Assembly (NCBI GenBank): GCA_045542115.1 | Contig: JAZQKK010000011.1 | Location: 53,079-117,078 of the forward strand | Length of the DNA stretch: 64,000 nucleotides | DNA from: RGIG995 sp045542115 | GTDB taxonomy: Bacteria; Bacillota; Clostridia; Oscillospirales; UBA644 | Reading direction: 5' to 3' | Part shown: one piece after another, positions 42,389 through 50,651 of the stretch | How positions within the stretch are numbered: position 1 is the stretch's first letter | Layout: each line of letters opens with the position of its first letter | The notes under the pieces: generated by a model | What the model saw: only the letters and a program-made list of their open reading frames with translations | Database searches by the model: none | Told to the model about the DNA's origin: nothing | Position numbers and translations under genes: made by a program

Positions 42389-44266
42389 TTAACCCCGTCT
42401 GAGCCAGCAGCCGAAGGGGTATTTTTCGTCCCAGGATTTCCCGGCAGAGCCGTAGTCTACGGCGGTGACGGTGGTTCCGTCGGTGAGGGGGATTTGGACT
42501 TTTACCAAATACTCTCCCTTATCCGGGGCGTCGGTGGCGGGAACGGTGCCGTTTTCGGTCACCGGTTCGGTCCGCTTGGTAAAGTCGAAGGGTGCCACTT
42601 CCGTATCGACGGCAAGAACCAAGGGTCCTTTCCGCAGAGAGTAATGGGGGTCGGTGTCGTTGACCGTCAAATCGGACGAGTACAACACCTTTACCGTGGT
42701 GTCGAAGGTCAGTTCCAGGGTATCTCCCGTTTCCCAGACCCGGGTCTCGGTCTGCCAACCGGCTTCGGGAATCCGCAGAGACAGCGTGAATTCTTCCGGC
42801 TGGGGCAACGCGACGGTCAGTTTGGCTTCTCCGCCCACGGGATAGTCGGTTTCTACGGTCAGGGTCGCTTTTTGTCCGTTGGGGGTTTCAAAATCAACCT
42901 GTCCCTTTTCGTAGAACAGAACCGCGATCCCGTCCTTTGTGGTCATTACCGCGGTGCGGGCCATCAGAGCCGTTCCGGCGGCGGCAATGGCGGCGCAGCA
43001 GGAATAGTTGGTCGTCTCGGTGATGGGACGGTAACCCGCCTGCTTGATGCCCCGGGCGCCGGGGGTGAGGGGGGAATAACTGTCAAAGGGGAAGACTTCC
43101 GGTTGATGTTTATCGGTATACCGCATATGGAAGACTTCTTTCATATTGTGGCGGGCGGGATTGGCTTCGTAGGGAATCTTCCGGTCGTTGAAAGCTCCCA
43201 AAACGTCGTTGTAGAAAGCGGTTTCGATGGCGTCGGCATAGGTGGGGTCTCCCGTGAGGGAAAGCAGTTGCAGACAGAATTTCATCCAAGTGACCGAAAC
43301 ACAGGTCTCTTGCATTACTTCCGCGGCGGCCAGCGCTTCGTCAAACTGACCGATCTTCGACCCGTCGAACAATTCGTGGGTGCATCCGGCACAACCGATG
43401 ACGGTGATTTCGGTTTGAAGGATCTGTTTTCCTAACCGGACGACTGCCTCGATGCAATCGGACTTCCCGGTGGCACGGCCGTATTCCAAAAGTCCTTCAA
43501 AACAGGACATCATTTCGTAGGCCTTCTGCACGGGATAGTGGGAAGGACCGCCTTCGATTTCCAAGGGTGCCCGGAACAGGTCAAATCCCTGGGCTCCGCC
43601 TCCTTCCACGATTTCGGTGGCAAAGTCCAGATATTTTTGTTCTCCGGTAATGTTATACAACCGAACGATGGGTTCCAAAATGGACGAAGAGTTGATTCCC
43701 AGCCAATGGCGGGTACATTCGTAAATTTTCTTGCCCGAAGCGTGCAAATCGTTGATAAAAGCGTCTGTATGAGCCTTCATTCCCGCGATGACCTGCTTGT
43801 TCAGTTCTTCGTTTTTGGAGATTTCCAAAAAATGTTGAAGCCCCAAAAGGACGTATTTTCGTCCCCAGATATCCCAGCCGTCCAGCTGATATTCCACACT
43901 GTAAGTAGAGATGCGGCCCCGTTCGTCGGCGGCGGACAGAAGGTCCTTGACCGATTCTTCCAGAACGGCATACAGTTCTTCGTCGCAGGTGTACTGATAG
44001 GTCATACAGGCACCCCGCATCATTTTGCCCCAAAATTCACCGCGCCACAAATTGTTCTGGCTATCCACCAAATTGCGGAATTGGTCCACAAAAGTCTTCC
44101 AAAGACCCGCATCCATAAAGTCCCAAGCGGCGACTTTCCGGTTCACCGAATCTATCACGCCCTGCCACCGGGCACTGCCCTGGGGAAGGGGAAACAGAAC
44201 GTCGGTGTTCTTTCGAGGAGCGTAGGCCGTTTGAGGCGCACAGTAGTTCAAAATCTGTTGATTCAT
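42389..44266 (-). CDS. GH127-like glycosidase (beta-L-arabinofuranosidase family)
   Basis: 625 residues. The N-terminal 430 residues look like an (alpha/alpha) barrel; the rest is beta-rich. The GH127 metal and nucleophile residues are in place: E320 and C322 in 'VMQETCVSVTWMKF', and C423-C424 in 'NYSCCAAIAAAG', matching the Glu, Cys, Cys-Cys set that holds zinc in HypBA1, where one of the paired Cys is the nucleophile. There is no signal peptide, so it acts in the cytoplasm on imported sugars. It is monocistronic, with no transporter or regulator beside it. The exact sugar is unknown. Confidence 0.8.
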   Translation of the reverse strand: MNQQILNYCAPQTAYAPRKNTDVLFPLPQGSARWQGVIDSVNRKVAAWDFMDAGLWKTFVDQFRNLVDSQNNLWRGEFWGKMMRGACMTYQYTCDEELYAVLEESVKDLLSAADERGRISTYSVEYQLDGWDIWGRKYVLLGLQHFLEISKNEELNKQVIAGMKAHTDAFINDLHASGKKIYECTRHWLGINSSSILEPIVRLYNITGEQKYLDFATEIVEGGGAQGFDLFRAPLEIEGGPSHYPVQKAYEMMSCFEGLLEYGRATGKSDCIEAVVRLGKQILQTEITVIGCAGCTHELFDGSKIGQFDEALAAAEVMQETCVSVTWMKFCLQLLSLTGDPTYADAIETAFYNDVLGAFNDRKIPYEANPARHNMKEVFHMRYTDKHQPEVFPFDSYSPLTPGARGIKQAGYRPITETTNYSCCAAIAAAGTALMARTAVMTTKDGIAVLFYEKGQVDFETPNGQKATLTVETDYPVGGEAKLTVALPQPEEFTLSLRIPEAGWQTETRVWETGDTLELTFDTTVKVLYSSDLTVNDTDPHYSLRKGPLVLAVDTEVAPFDFTKRTEPVTENGTVPATDAPDKGEYLVKVQIPLTDGTTVTAVDYGSAGKSWDEKYPFGCWLRRG

Positions 44267-44306
44267 ACGAAGGCTCCTTGCAGTTTAAAAGTTTTAAGTT
44301 ACCCTC

Positions 44307-44335
44307 ATTATAATACTGCAAGGGGAAAAAGTCAA
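44307..44335 (-). promoter_or_regulatory. promoter of the GH127-like gene
   Basis: On the minus strand, TTGACT (44335-44330) and TATAAT (44312-44307), spacing 17. Confidence 0.8.
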
Positions 44336-44353
44336 GGATGAATTTGTGTCTTT

Positions 44354-45148
44354 TTAGCAAATTGTTGACAATATTCGATTGAGAAAAGCCCCCAAGAACA
44401 AAATGCAAAGACAGAGCCACAGCCAGAGCATCAGCATTGCCACGTTAGACAGCGCCCCGTATAGTTGCGGAAAATTTGCCACCCGTTCCACGTACACCGA
44501 ATATCCCTGGGTAAACAGTATCCAACCGCCCGATGCGGCGAAGGCTCCGGGAATCTGCGACCGCAGCCGGGGAGAATGGTCGGGCAAAAGGGTATATAAA
44601 AATAGAAAAAACAGAGTCAGCAGAAGAAATCCGAAACCGGTGCGCAAAATTTCCCGGGCAAGAAGGGGAGATTGGGACGCCTCGGAGAGCAGATTCCCCC
44701 GCACTGCACCCCCCAAGGTGCAAATGAGGGCGATTTCCAGAATCAGGGTCTCTGCCAAGGCAAAAAACCGGAGCAAAAGATAGTTCCGGGTCTCTTTTAA
44801 TCCGTACATTTTATTCAATCCCCGGGTCAGGGCGACGATGCCCCGGGACGCGGACCATAGGGCAGTGACCGCAGAAAAGGATAAGACCGCCACCGACGGC
44901 GTGGTGTCGGGAAGCAGAGACCGTAATTCTTCCCCCAAGGCCGGGGGAAGCAACTGCATCAAGTCCGATTCCCCCCAGGGAACGTACCGCAATACGGCCG
45001 TCAAAAACACCAAAAAAGGCATTGCGGAGAGCAGTACGAAAAAGGCCGCTTGGGCGGCAAAGGCTCCGATCTGGGCTTCCCGCAGCATTTGAATGACCCG
45101 GAACAGGGGAAGGGGAGTCTTTTTCGACGGGGATAGACGCGGTTCCAT
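44354..45148 (-). CDS. YihY/BrkB-family membrane protein
   Basis: 264 residues with about six hydrophobic helices. 'AFAAQAAFFVLLSAMPFLV' in the first helix, 'ALWSASRGIVALTRGLNKMYG' in the cytoplasmic loop and 'GGWILFTQGYSVYVERVANF' near the end are signatures of the family once wrongly called ribonuclease BN. The function is not settled; some members affect transport or adhesion. The start at 45148 follows GGAGG; the longer start adds a short basic segment. Confidence 0.88.
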   Translation of the reverse strand: MEPRLSPSKKTPLPLFRVIQMLREAQIGAFAAQAAFFVLLSAMPFLVFLTAVLRYVPWGESDLMQLLPPALGEELRSLLPDTTPSVAVLSFSAVTALWSASRGIVALTRGLNKMYGLKETRNYLLLRFFALAETLILEIALICTLGGAVRGNLLSEASQSPLLAREILRTGFGFLLLTLFFLFLYTLLPDHSPRLRSQIPGAFAASGGWILFTQGYSVYVERVANFPQLYGALSNVAMLMLWLWLCLCILFLGAFLNRILSTIC

Positions 45149-45208
45149 AATCTTCCTCCGAAATCGGTGCAATTCGGCAAAAAAAGTGTGACTTTTATCC
45201 GAAATTTG

Positions 45209-45237
45209 TTGACAGTTGTGCGATTGCTTGTTATAAT
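45209..45237 (+). promoter_or_regulatory. consensus promoter of the cohesin-dockerin cluster
   Basis: TTGACA (45209-45214) and TATAAT (45232-45237) with 17 bases between: perfect consensus, 39 bases before the first start codon. Confidence 0.88.
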
Positions 45238-45275
45238 GGAAAGTGTATTATAATTTTAAGAAAGGGGAAATCGCC

Positions 45276-46649
45276 GTGACGACCTACCGCCGACCCGTGC
45301 AGATTGCCGTTAGTTTGGTTTTAGTCCTAACAATGGGCTATCTGGCGCTGTTTTCCCCCTTCTTTACCCATACGTCCCACGGGGTCATCAAGGAAATCAA
45401 AGGCAACGGCGGGGATTTTACGGAAAACGCTTCCGTGGCCCGTCGGTTGGACGTGGTCTTTTCCGAATTTCCCGTCGGGTCTTATTTTTCCGTCACGGGA
45501 AAGGCCTGCACCTGTCACGGGGGGTGCAGTTATTACGGGGAATGTGAGTGCATTTCCATCTATTACGACCCGGAAAAGAACGGACAGCGGGTGTTGCTTC
45601 ATTCCTGCCAATGTATGGGCTTTGCCCACTATATGTTCTACAAGTTGTTTGGCTTCATCGACCGGCCGGAATATTCCGAGACGGTGGACCAATATTATTC
45701 TCTGGGCTCGTTAAAACCCTCGGAAATGACCGTGGCCAACGTGAAAAACCTTTTCGCCAACGCCAAGACCGGGGCCAACGTCCGGGCCAAGGGAACCCAT
45801 TCGTTTATCGTACTTTCCACCGACGACAACGGGCTGTACCTCTATCACGCCAATACGGGAATCGCCTGTCGGGTGGATTGCTGGTACTGGACGTGGGAAG
45901 AGTTGACGGCAAAGTATAAGTCCTGCGGATTTGAATATATTCATATGCCGGTCAATTACCCGGAATCCACGGGAACGTACGTTCCCCCCGCGGTGAGTCA
46001 GACTCCCACCGTTCCCGAAAATCAACCGGGACAGGTTCGGGTAAATACCGGGTCGTCTTCTCTGAATCTTCGCTCCCGTCCCGGAACCGACAGCAGTGTA
46101 GTGGCGTCGGTTCCCCACGGAACGTATCTGAACGTTACCGAAGTTTCCGACGGATGGGGAAAAGCCGTTTATAACGGCAATACCGGATGGGTGCATTTGG
46201 GGTATACCGTCCCCGTTTTGAAGATATCCTTGCCGGAAGACCGCTTTTATTACTATGAGGGGGTCACGCCGGATATGACCGGTATTACCGTGACGCAACT
46301 GCAAACGGATTGGACGGAAAAAGTCCTTCCTCCATCTTCTTATACGTTGACTTATTCTGCCCCCGAGGGGGGGAAATATACCGCCACCGTGACGGCGGGG
46401 GAACAATCCCGTTCCTTTACGATGATCGGTCTTCCCCGGGGAGATATGGACCGGGACGGACGGATCACCGCAGGAGATGCGACGGTACTGTTGCAGGGGA
46501 TTGCCCCGGGCGGGAATCTGACCGTCCGGCAAACCGAAGGGGCGGACACCGACGGCAATGGAAAAATCGAGCGAAACGACGCTGTTGCAATCATAGATTA
46601 TTTGACCGGAAAACGAAAACGGTTGGCTTCGGTCCAGGAGGGGGGATAA
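45276..46649 (+). CDS. secreted CHAP-like cysteine peptidase/amidase with SH3 and dockerin domains
   Basis: 457 residues from a GTG start with AAAGGGG upstream. After an N-terminal signal/anchor helix comes a Cys-rich stretch ('CTCHGGCSYYGECEC') and a papain-like fold with probable nucleophile C113 ('CQCMGFAHYMFYKLFG') and H175 ('GTHSFIVLSTDD'). Residues about 250-310 are a bacterial SH3 domain ('SLNLRSRPGTDSSVV', 'GWVHLGYT'), which often binds cell wall, followed by an Ig-like region. Residues 390-448 form a type I dockerin with two calcium loops ('DMDRDGRITAGD' and 'DTDGNGKIERND'). It is probably a cell-wall or peptide hydrolase that docks on a cohesin. Confidence 0.82.
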   Translation: MTTYRRPVQIAVSLVLVLTMGYLALFSPFFTHTSHGVIKEIKGNGGDFTENASVARRLDVVFSEFPVGSYFSVTGKACTCHGGCSYYGECECISIYYDPEKNGQRVLLHSCQCMGFAHYMFYKLFGFIDRPEYSETVDQYYSLGSLKPSEMTVANVKNLFANAKTGANVRAKGTHSFIVLSTDDNGLYLYHANTGIACRVDCWYWTWEELTAKYKSCGFEYIHMPVNYPESTGTYVPPAVSQTPTVPENQPGQVRVNTGSSSLNLRSRPGTDSSVVASVPHGTYLNVTEVSDGWGKAVYNGNTGWVHLGYTVPVLKISLPEDRFYYYEGVTPDMTGITVTQLQTDWTEKVLPPSSYTLTYSAPEGGKYTATVTAGEQSRSFTMIGLPRGDMDRDGRITAGDATVLLQGIAPGGNLTVRQTEGADTDGNGKIERNDAVAIIDYLTGKRKRLASVQEGG

Positions 46650-46650
46650 G

Positions 46651-47403
46651 ATGAAAAAAGTGTTGTCGGTCTGCCTGACGGCAGTGTTTCTTCTCATCCT
46701 GATTCCCTGTACCACCTCCGCCGCCCCCACCGTACCTTCGATGTATATGAGACCCACCTTTAACGCCGATAAGACCCATCTGACGGTGGAAGTCTACACC
46801 TACTCCCTTCGCTGGATGGCTCTGGACGTGGGGATTCAATTCGACACCTCTGCCCTGACCCTGGTCTCCATCTCCGAGGGGGTAAAGATCGGGGCCGCCC
46901 GCAAAGCGGGAAACGATATTCTCACCGGCAGCCGGGACGTTGCCGCCGCCAATCAGACGGGGTACGGAAATTTCATCGCGTCGGTTGCGACGTCTACCTG
47001 TAACGTACGGAATTACGACGGGTCTATCGTCACCTTCGCCTTTACCGTCAAAAACCTGGCAAAAGCCAAGACCGGGTACCACCTGTGCGTCTCCCACCTG
47101 ACCGATAAAAACGGAACGAAACTGGTCAATTACACCCCCTTTGCCCCCGACGCCGCCCCCGCGGTCTACTTGCAGAACGCAAGTAATCCCTTTAAGTACG
47201 GGGACGTGGACGGAAGCGGAGCCATTGAAATGTACGATGCGTTGCTGATTATGCAGCATATGGTACAGTTGAATGAATTTTCCGATGAGTATTACCATTA
47301 TCTCGCCCGGGTTTCCGGGGGGACGGAAGTCGCGATGTACGATGCGTTGTTGGTAATGCAGTATCTGGTAAATCTTATTGATTCATTTCCCGCAGAAGGA
47401 TAA
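46651..47403 (+). CDS. secreted protein with cohesin-like domain and dockerin-like C-terminus
   Basis: 250 residues: a signal peptide (about 26 residues), a beta-sandwich resembling a cohesin ('LDVGIQFDTSALTLVSISEG', 'VTFAFTVKNLAKAKTGYHL'), then at residue 185 a calcium loop 'DVDGSGAIEMYDALLIMQHM' typical of a dockerin. The second repeat ('GGTEVAMYDALLVMQYLV') keeps the helix but lacks the Asp ligands, so only half the dockerin looks able to bind calcium. It could link a dockerin enzyme to another cohesin. One base separates it from the previous gene. Confidence 0.65.
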   Translation: MKKVLSVCLTAVFLLILIPCTTSAAPTVPSMYMRPTFNADKTHLTVEVYTYSLRWMALDVGIQFDTSALTLVSISEGVKIGAARKAGNDILTGSRDVAAANQTGYGNFIASVATSTCNVRNYDGSIVTFAFTVKNLAKAKTGYHLCVSHLTDKNGTKLVNYTPFAPDAAPAVYLQNASNPFKYGDVDGSGAIEMYDALLIMQHMVQLNEFSDEYYHYLARVSGGTEVAMYDALLVMQYLVNLIDSFPAEG

Positions 47404-47421
47404 TTTCGGAAAGGATAGATT

Positions 47422-48396
47422 ATGATTCGGACGTTTCGTGTTTTGAGAAAAATACTGCTCCTGGTTCTTTGTTTGGGGATGGTCGTTTCCGTCGCCGCAA
47501 TGGGGTGCCGGTCGACGAAAGCCGCCGCGGCTCTTACGATGGGCAAAAGTGAGGTTTCTTCCCAAGGGACCTTCACGGTGTCCATTACGATTCCCGGCGT
47601 TTCTTGGAATACGTTTAATTTCAACGTTACTTACGACCATACCGTGGTGCAAGCCGGCGACGCTACCGCCACAGGGGGAATTATCGTCGTTCCCAATGCG
47701 CAATTGGGGAACACCACCGGGACGTATAAAGTCTCGGGGATGTCGATTATGCCTGCCGCAGCCGACGTGGTATTGACCATTCCTTTTACCGTGGCCAATA
47801 AAACGGCGAAATCGGTGTCGATTTCCCTCTCCGTTTCGGATTTTGCCGCAGGGCCCAACCAATTGGAGTACACCCTTCCCACCGCTCTGACGGTTCCCCT
47901 GCCCGGGGCTTCTTCGGAACCCGCTCCGCCCCCGGTGTCTTCTTCCACCGATACGCCTACGGTCTCGACCACGACGGACACTCCGGCGTCCACCGGAAGT
48001 ACGTCAACTTCTACGACCACGGCGACCGCAAAGCCCCCCGTAACGTCTTCTGCGACGACGTCGGCAAGACCCTCGTCGAATCCTACGTCAACCAAGAGCG
48101 AAACTTCCGACACGGGAACCCAGTCGGATACCACCGACAGCGAGTCTTTGACCGATACGGAGACCAATTTCCCCATTTCGGACACGGCCACCGACACGGA
48201 AACCGAGGTTACCGACACGAACGTGGAAACCTTGACCAATCTCCCGGTTTTCACCACCACCGTCACCGCGTCTACCGATTGTAACAACAAGATTTGTTTT
48301 TCTCCCCTGACCCTGGCCTTGATTTCCGGAGGCATCGCCCTTCTTTTTTGCGGCGGCCTTACCGCCATCGGCCTTCTCCGACGGAAGAAAGATTAA
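47422..48396 (+). CDS. membrane-anchored cohesin-like surface protein
   Basis: 324 residues. After a signal peptide, residues about 35-165 form a cohesin-like sandwich ('MGKSEVSSQGTFTVSITIPG', 'NFNVTYDHTVVQAGDATATG', 'VLTIPFTVANKTAKSVSIS'). Then come about 120 residues of Ser/Thr/Pro-rich linker, a hydrophobic helix near residues 296-318 and a short basic tail (RRKKD) that stops transfer. The protein would display a cohesin on a long stalk from the membrane and could hold the two dockerin proteins encoded just upstream. There is no LPXTG motif. Confidence 0.7.
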   Translation: MIRTFRVLRKILLLVLCLGMVVSVAAMGCRSTKAAAALTMGKSEVSSQGTFTVSITIPGVSWNTFNFNVTYDHTVVQAGDATATGGIIVVPNAQLGNTTGTYKVSGMSIMPAAADVVLTIPFTVANKTAKSVSISLSVSDFAAGPNQLEYTLPTALTVPLPGASSEPAPPPVSSSTDTPTVSTTTDTPASTGSTSTSTTTATAKPPVTSSATTSARPSSNPTSTKSETSDTGTQSDTTDSESLTDTETNFPISDTATDTETEVTDTNVETLTNLPVFTTTVTASTDCNNKICFSPLTLALISGGIALLFCGGLTAIGLLRRKKD

Positions 48397-48423
48397 GGAA
48401 AAAAGCAAAAAGAAAAGCGAAAC

Positions 48424-48450
48424 CCGGCGGATTTTTCCGCCGGATTTTTT
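48424..48450. terminator. terminator of the cohesin-dockerin cluster
   Basis: Stem CCGGCGGA/TCCGCCGG (48424-48431 with 48436-48443), followed by TTTTTT on the plus strand. The converging lipid kinase gene ends at 48476. Confidence 0.85.
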
Positions 48451-48475
48451 GTTGTTATTGTTTTGTCTTTTTCGG

Positions 48476-49411
48476 TCAAAGGGTTGCGGGAAGGGCTTGT
48501 TTTACTTCTTCGGGAGGGACGATGACCCGGAAAGCGTGGGGGATGGCCAAAATTTCTGCGGTGGTGGGGCTTCCGCCGAATTCTCCGTCCAGCGTCCAGG
48601 ACAGCGGTTCTTCGCAGAGGAAGGTGATCTTCTTTGCTTTTGTTGCCACCAAATGTCTGGAATTAAGGTTGATTCGCAGAAGGTCGGACATCAATTCGCT
48701 CTGGTCTGCCAGGGTGCGGGGTTCTTTAATCAGAAGCACTTCCAGATATCCGTCGTTGAGAGAAACGGGATTTTTTCCGTAAATTCCGTTGAATCCGCCT
48801 ACGGAATTGGAGTTGGAGACCATTCCGTACAGATACTTGCCGGTAAAGATTTTATCGTCGGCCTGAACGGTCAGGGGAATTCCCTTGATTTGGGGCAGGG
48901 ATTTGATTCCTTCCAGCACGTATGCAAAATGGCCCAAGGAATTTTTGGTCTGCTGGGGGGTGGCGTAAGAGACCTTGGTGAAGGCGCCGAAGGCGGCAAC
49001 GTAGGCGAAGGGGTGACCGTTGAAGGTTCCGCAGTCACAGGGAAAACTGTTCCCGTCTGCGGCGATCTTGGCCGCCCGAACCGGGTCTGCGGGAAGGCCG
49101 AGGCTGGCGGCAAAATCGTTGGTAGAACCGGCGGGGAGATAACCCAACTCCGGAATGATTTTGCCTTTTTCCGCAGCCTGGCGGATGCCGGACAAGGCCT
49201 CGTTCAGCGTTCCGTCGCCACCGCTGACCACGATGCGGTCAAAATGTTCTCCGTATTTTTGAATCATACGGGCGGTGTCGCCCTTCCGTCGGGTGGGGCG
49301 AATGGTAACCTGAAATCCGGCCCGGTCAAAGATTTCTACGATATCCGCAAGTTGCGCCCGAACCTTCGCCTTGCCGGCTTTGGGGTTGTATATGAAAAGC
49401 ATTTGTTTCAA
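48476..49411 (-). CDS. diacylglycerol/lipid kinase family protein
   Basis: 311 residues. 'FIYNPKAGKAKVRAQL' at the start, 'IVVSGGDGTLNEALSGI' (the nucleotide-binding GGDGT motif) and 'GYLPAGSTNDFAASLGLP' match the DagK/YegS/BmrU family. It should phosphorylate a lipid alcohol such as diacylglycerol; which one is unclear. A TTGCTT-17-TATAAT promoter lies upstream. Confidence 0.92.
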   Translation of the reverse strand: MKQMLFIYNPKAGKAKVRAQLADIVEIFDRAGFQVTIRPTRRKGDTARMIQKYGEHFDRIVVSGGDGTLNEALSGIRQAAEKGKIIPELGYLPAGSTNDFAASLGLPADPVRAAKIAADGNSFPCDCGTFNGHPFAYVAAFGAFTKVSYATPQQTKNSLGHFAYVLEGIKSLPQIKGIPLTVQADDKIFTGKYLYGMVSNSNSVGGFNGIYGKNPVSLNDGYLEVLLIKEPRTLADQSELMSDLLRINLNSRHLVATKAKKITFLCEEPLSWTLDGEFGGSPTTAEILAIPHAFRVIVPPEEVKQALPATL

Positions 49412-49447
49412 GGGACATACCTTCTTGTGATGTAATTTCGTGCTATT

Positions 49448-49476
49448 ATTATATCACAAATAGTAGTGAAAAGCAA
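49448..49476 (-). promoter_or_regulatory. promoter of the lipid kinase gene
   Basis: On the minus strand, TTGCTT (49476-49471) and TATAAT (49453-49448), spacing 17. Confidence 0.65.
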
Positions 49477-49521
49477 GACGAAAATATGTCATATTTCCGG
49501 AAGATTTCCTTCATATTTATT

Positions 49522-49558
49522 AAAAGAGACAGCATTTTTCTGAAAAACTGTCTCTTTT
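49522..49558. terminator. hairpin between divergent genes
   Basis: AAAAGAGACAG (49522-49532) pairs with CTGTCTCTTTT (49548-49558), with an inner T5/A5 pairing. It ends five bases before the next -35 element and looks like a terminator although no gene ends here. Confidence 0.45.
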
Positions 49559-49562
49559 CGCC

Positions 49563-49592
49563 TTGACAAACGGAGATTTTTTGTGGTATGAT
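49563..49592 (+). promoter_or_regulatory. promoter of the isomerase-like gene
   Basis: TTGACA (49563-49568) and TATGAT (49587-49592), spacing 18. Confidence 0.75.
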
Positions 49593-49619
49593 AGAGAAAA
49601 AACCGAGGGAGTGCTTCGG

Positions 49620-50444
49620 ATGAAAACTTGTTTTTATACTCCTTTTGCCGAGTGCAAATCGTGGAAAGAAATGATTGATGCTTCGGTGGAATGTGGGTTG
49701 GATTGTCTGGAAATGTTCACCAGCTTGGAGTTGAGCGAGCCGGATTTGGAGACTGCAAAACAACTGCGTGCCTATGCCGACGGAAAGGGAATCTCTATTT
49801 GTTGCCTGTCTTGTTTTATTGATTTGACGGGTGACGACCGGGAAAAACAGATTCAGCGGGCGAAGGGATTTACGGAAGTGGCCGCCATTTTAGGGTCTGC
49901 TTATTTTCATCATACCATCTGTCCGGATTTTCTTCATCCAGAGGCGGTGGAATGTTGCCGGGAAGAATTGTTTGAAAAGGGCGTCTTGGCGGTACGGGAA
50001 ATCTACGATCACGGGCAGACGGTGGGAGTTCGCACCGTTTACGAAGACCAAGCCTTTATTTTTAACGGCGTTGAGGGCTTCGGTCGGTTTTTGGATGCGG
50101 TAGACCGCCCCGTGGGAGTGGTGGCGGATTTTGGAAATATCCGTCAAAAAGACGAAGAGGTCTTGAACTTTATCCGCCGGTTTTTCCCCCGCATCGTCCA
50201 CGCCCATTTGAAGGATTCGGTGTTGCATCCTGCCGGATCTCCCCAGCCGAAAGGCGGATACCCCACCCAATCGTGGAAATGGATCGAAGAAGTGGTCCCC
50301 GGCAGCGGAACCGTTCCCAACGGGGAAGGGATCGCCCTGCTGAAAGAATTGGGATACGACGGAATCTGCTCCATCGAATGGAATACCCCCGATAAGGCCC
50401 TTCGCAAGCAAGTGGTGGACACCGTGCGCGGGTGGATGAATTGA
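49620..50444 (+). CDS. sugar phosphate isomerase/epimerase-like TIM barrel protein
   Basis: 274 residues. 'ASVECGLDCLEMFTSLELSE' near the start, 'VRTVYEDQAFIFNGVEGFGR', 'VVADFGNIRQKDEE', 'HAHLKDSVLHPAGS' and 'GEGIALLKELGYDGICSIEW' follow the xylose isomerase-like (AP endonuclease 2) fold with a metal site of Glu, Asp, His and Glu. The substrate is unknown. The start at 49620 has GAGGGAG upstream; the longer ORF would run into the promoter. Confidence 0.85.
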   Translation: MKTCFYTPFAECKSWKEMIDASVECGLDCLEMFTSLELSEPDLETAKQLRAYADGKGISICCLSCFIDLTGDDREKQIQRAKGFTEVAAILGSAYFHHTICPDFLHPEAVECCREELFEKGVLAVREIYDHGQTVGVRTVYEDQAFIFNGVEGFGRFLDAVDRPVGVVADFGNIRQKDEEVLNFIRRFFPRIVHAHLKDSVLHPAGSPQPKGGYPTQSWKWIEEVVPGSGTVPNGEGIALLKELGYDGICSIEWNTPDKALRKQVVDTVRGWMN

Positions 50445-50455
50445 ATAAAAAATGT

Positions 50456-50484
50456 GCCGCGGAATTTCTTCCGCGGCGTTTTTT
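50456..50484 (+). terminator. terminator after the isomerase-like gene
   Basis: Stem GCCGCGGA/TCCGCGGC followed by six T. Confidence 0.85.
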
Positions 50485-50650
50485 ATACGATTTCGTAAAC
50501 GAAGTTTTCCCATTTCAGCCGGGTTCCCACGTCGCATCCCAAGGGAAGCAGGGCCAGAGCGAGAAACAGTTCTTCGGTCTCGGGGGAGGATTCGTCTTGC
50601 AGATAGGCGTATTCTCCCTCGATTTTTGTGATTTTGTAGTATTTCAGCAT
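50483..50650 (-). CDS. 55-residue protein coupled to the glutamine synthetase gene
   Basis: Starts with 'MLKYYKITKIEGEYAYLQD', followed by an acidic stretch ('ESSPETEELFLALALLPL') and ends 'KWENFVYEIV'. The ATG lies one base after the stop codon of glnN and has no ribosome binding site of its own, so it would be translated by re-initiation. The beta-strand and helix pattern suggests a small folded protein. A natural guess is a partner or regulator of the glutamine synthetase, but no family is recognised. Confidence 0.6.
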   Translation of the reverse strand: MLKYYKITKIEGEYAYLQDESSPETEELFLALALLPLGCDVGTRLKWENFVYEIV

Positions 50651-50651
50651 A

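Noticed and set aside
47203..47390. A complete type I dockerin in the second cohesin-cluster protein
   Set aside because: Only the first loop keeps the calcium-binding Asp residues; the second repeat lacks them, so it is called dockerin-like.
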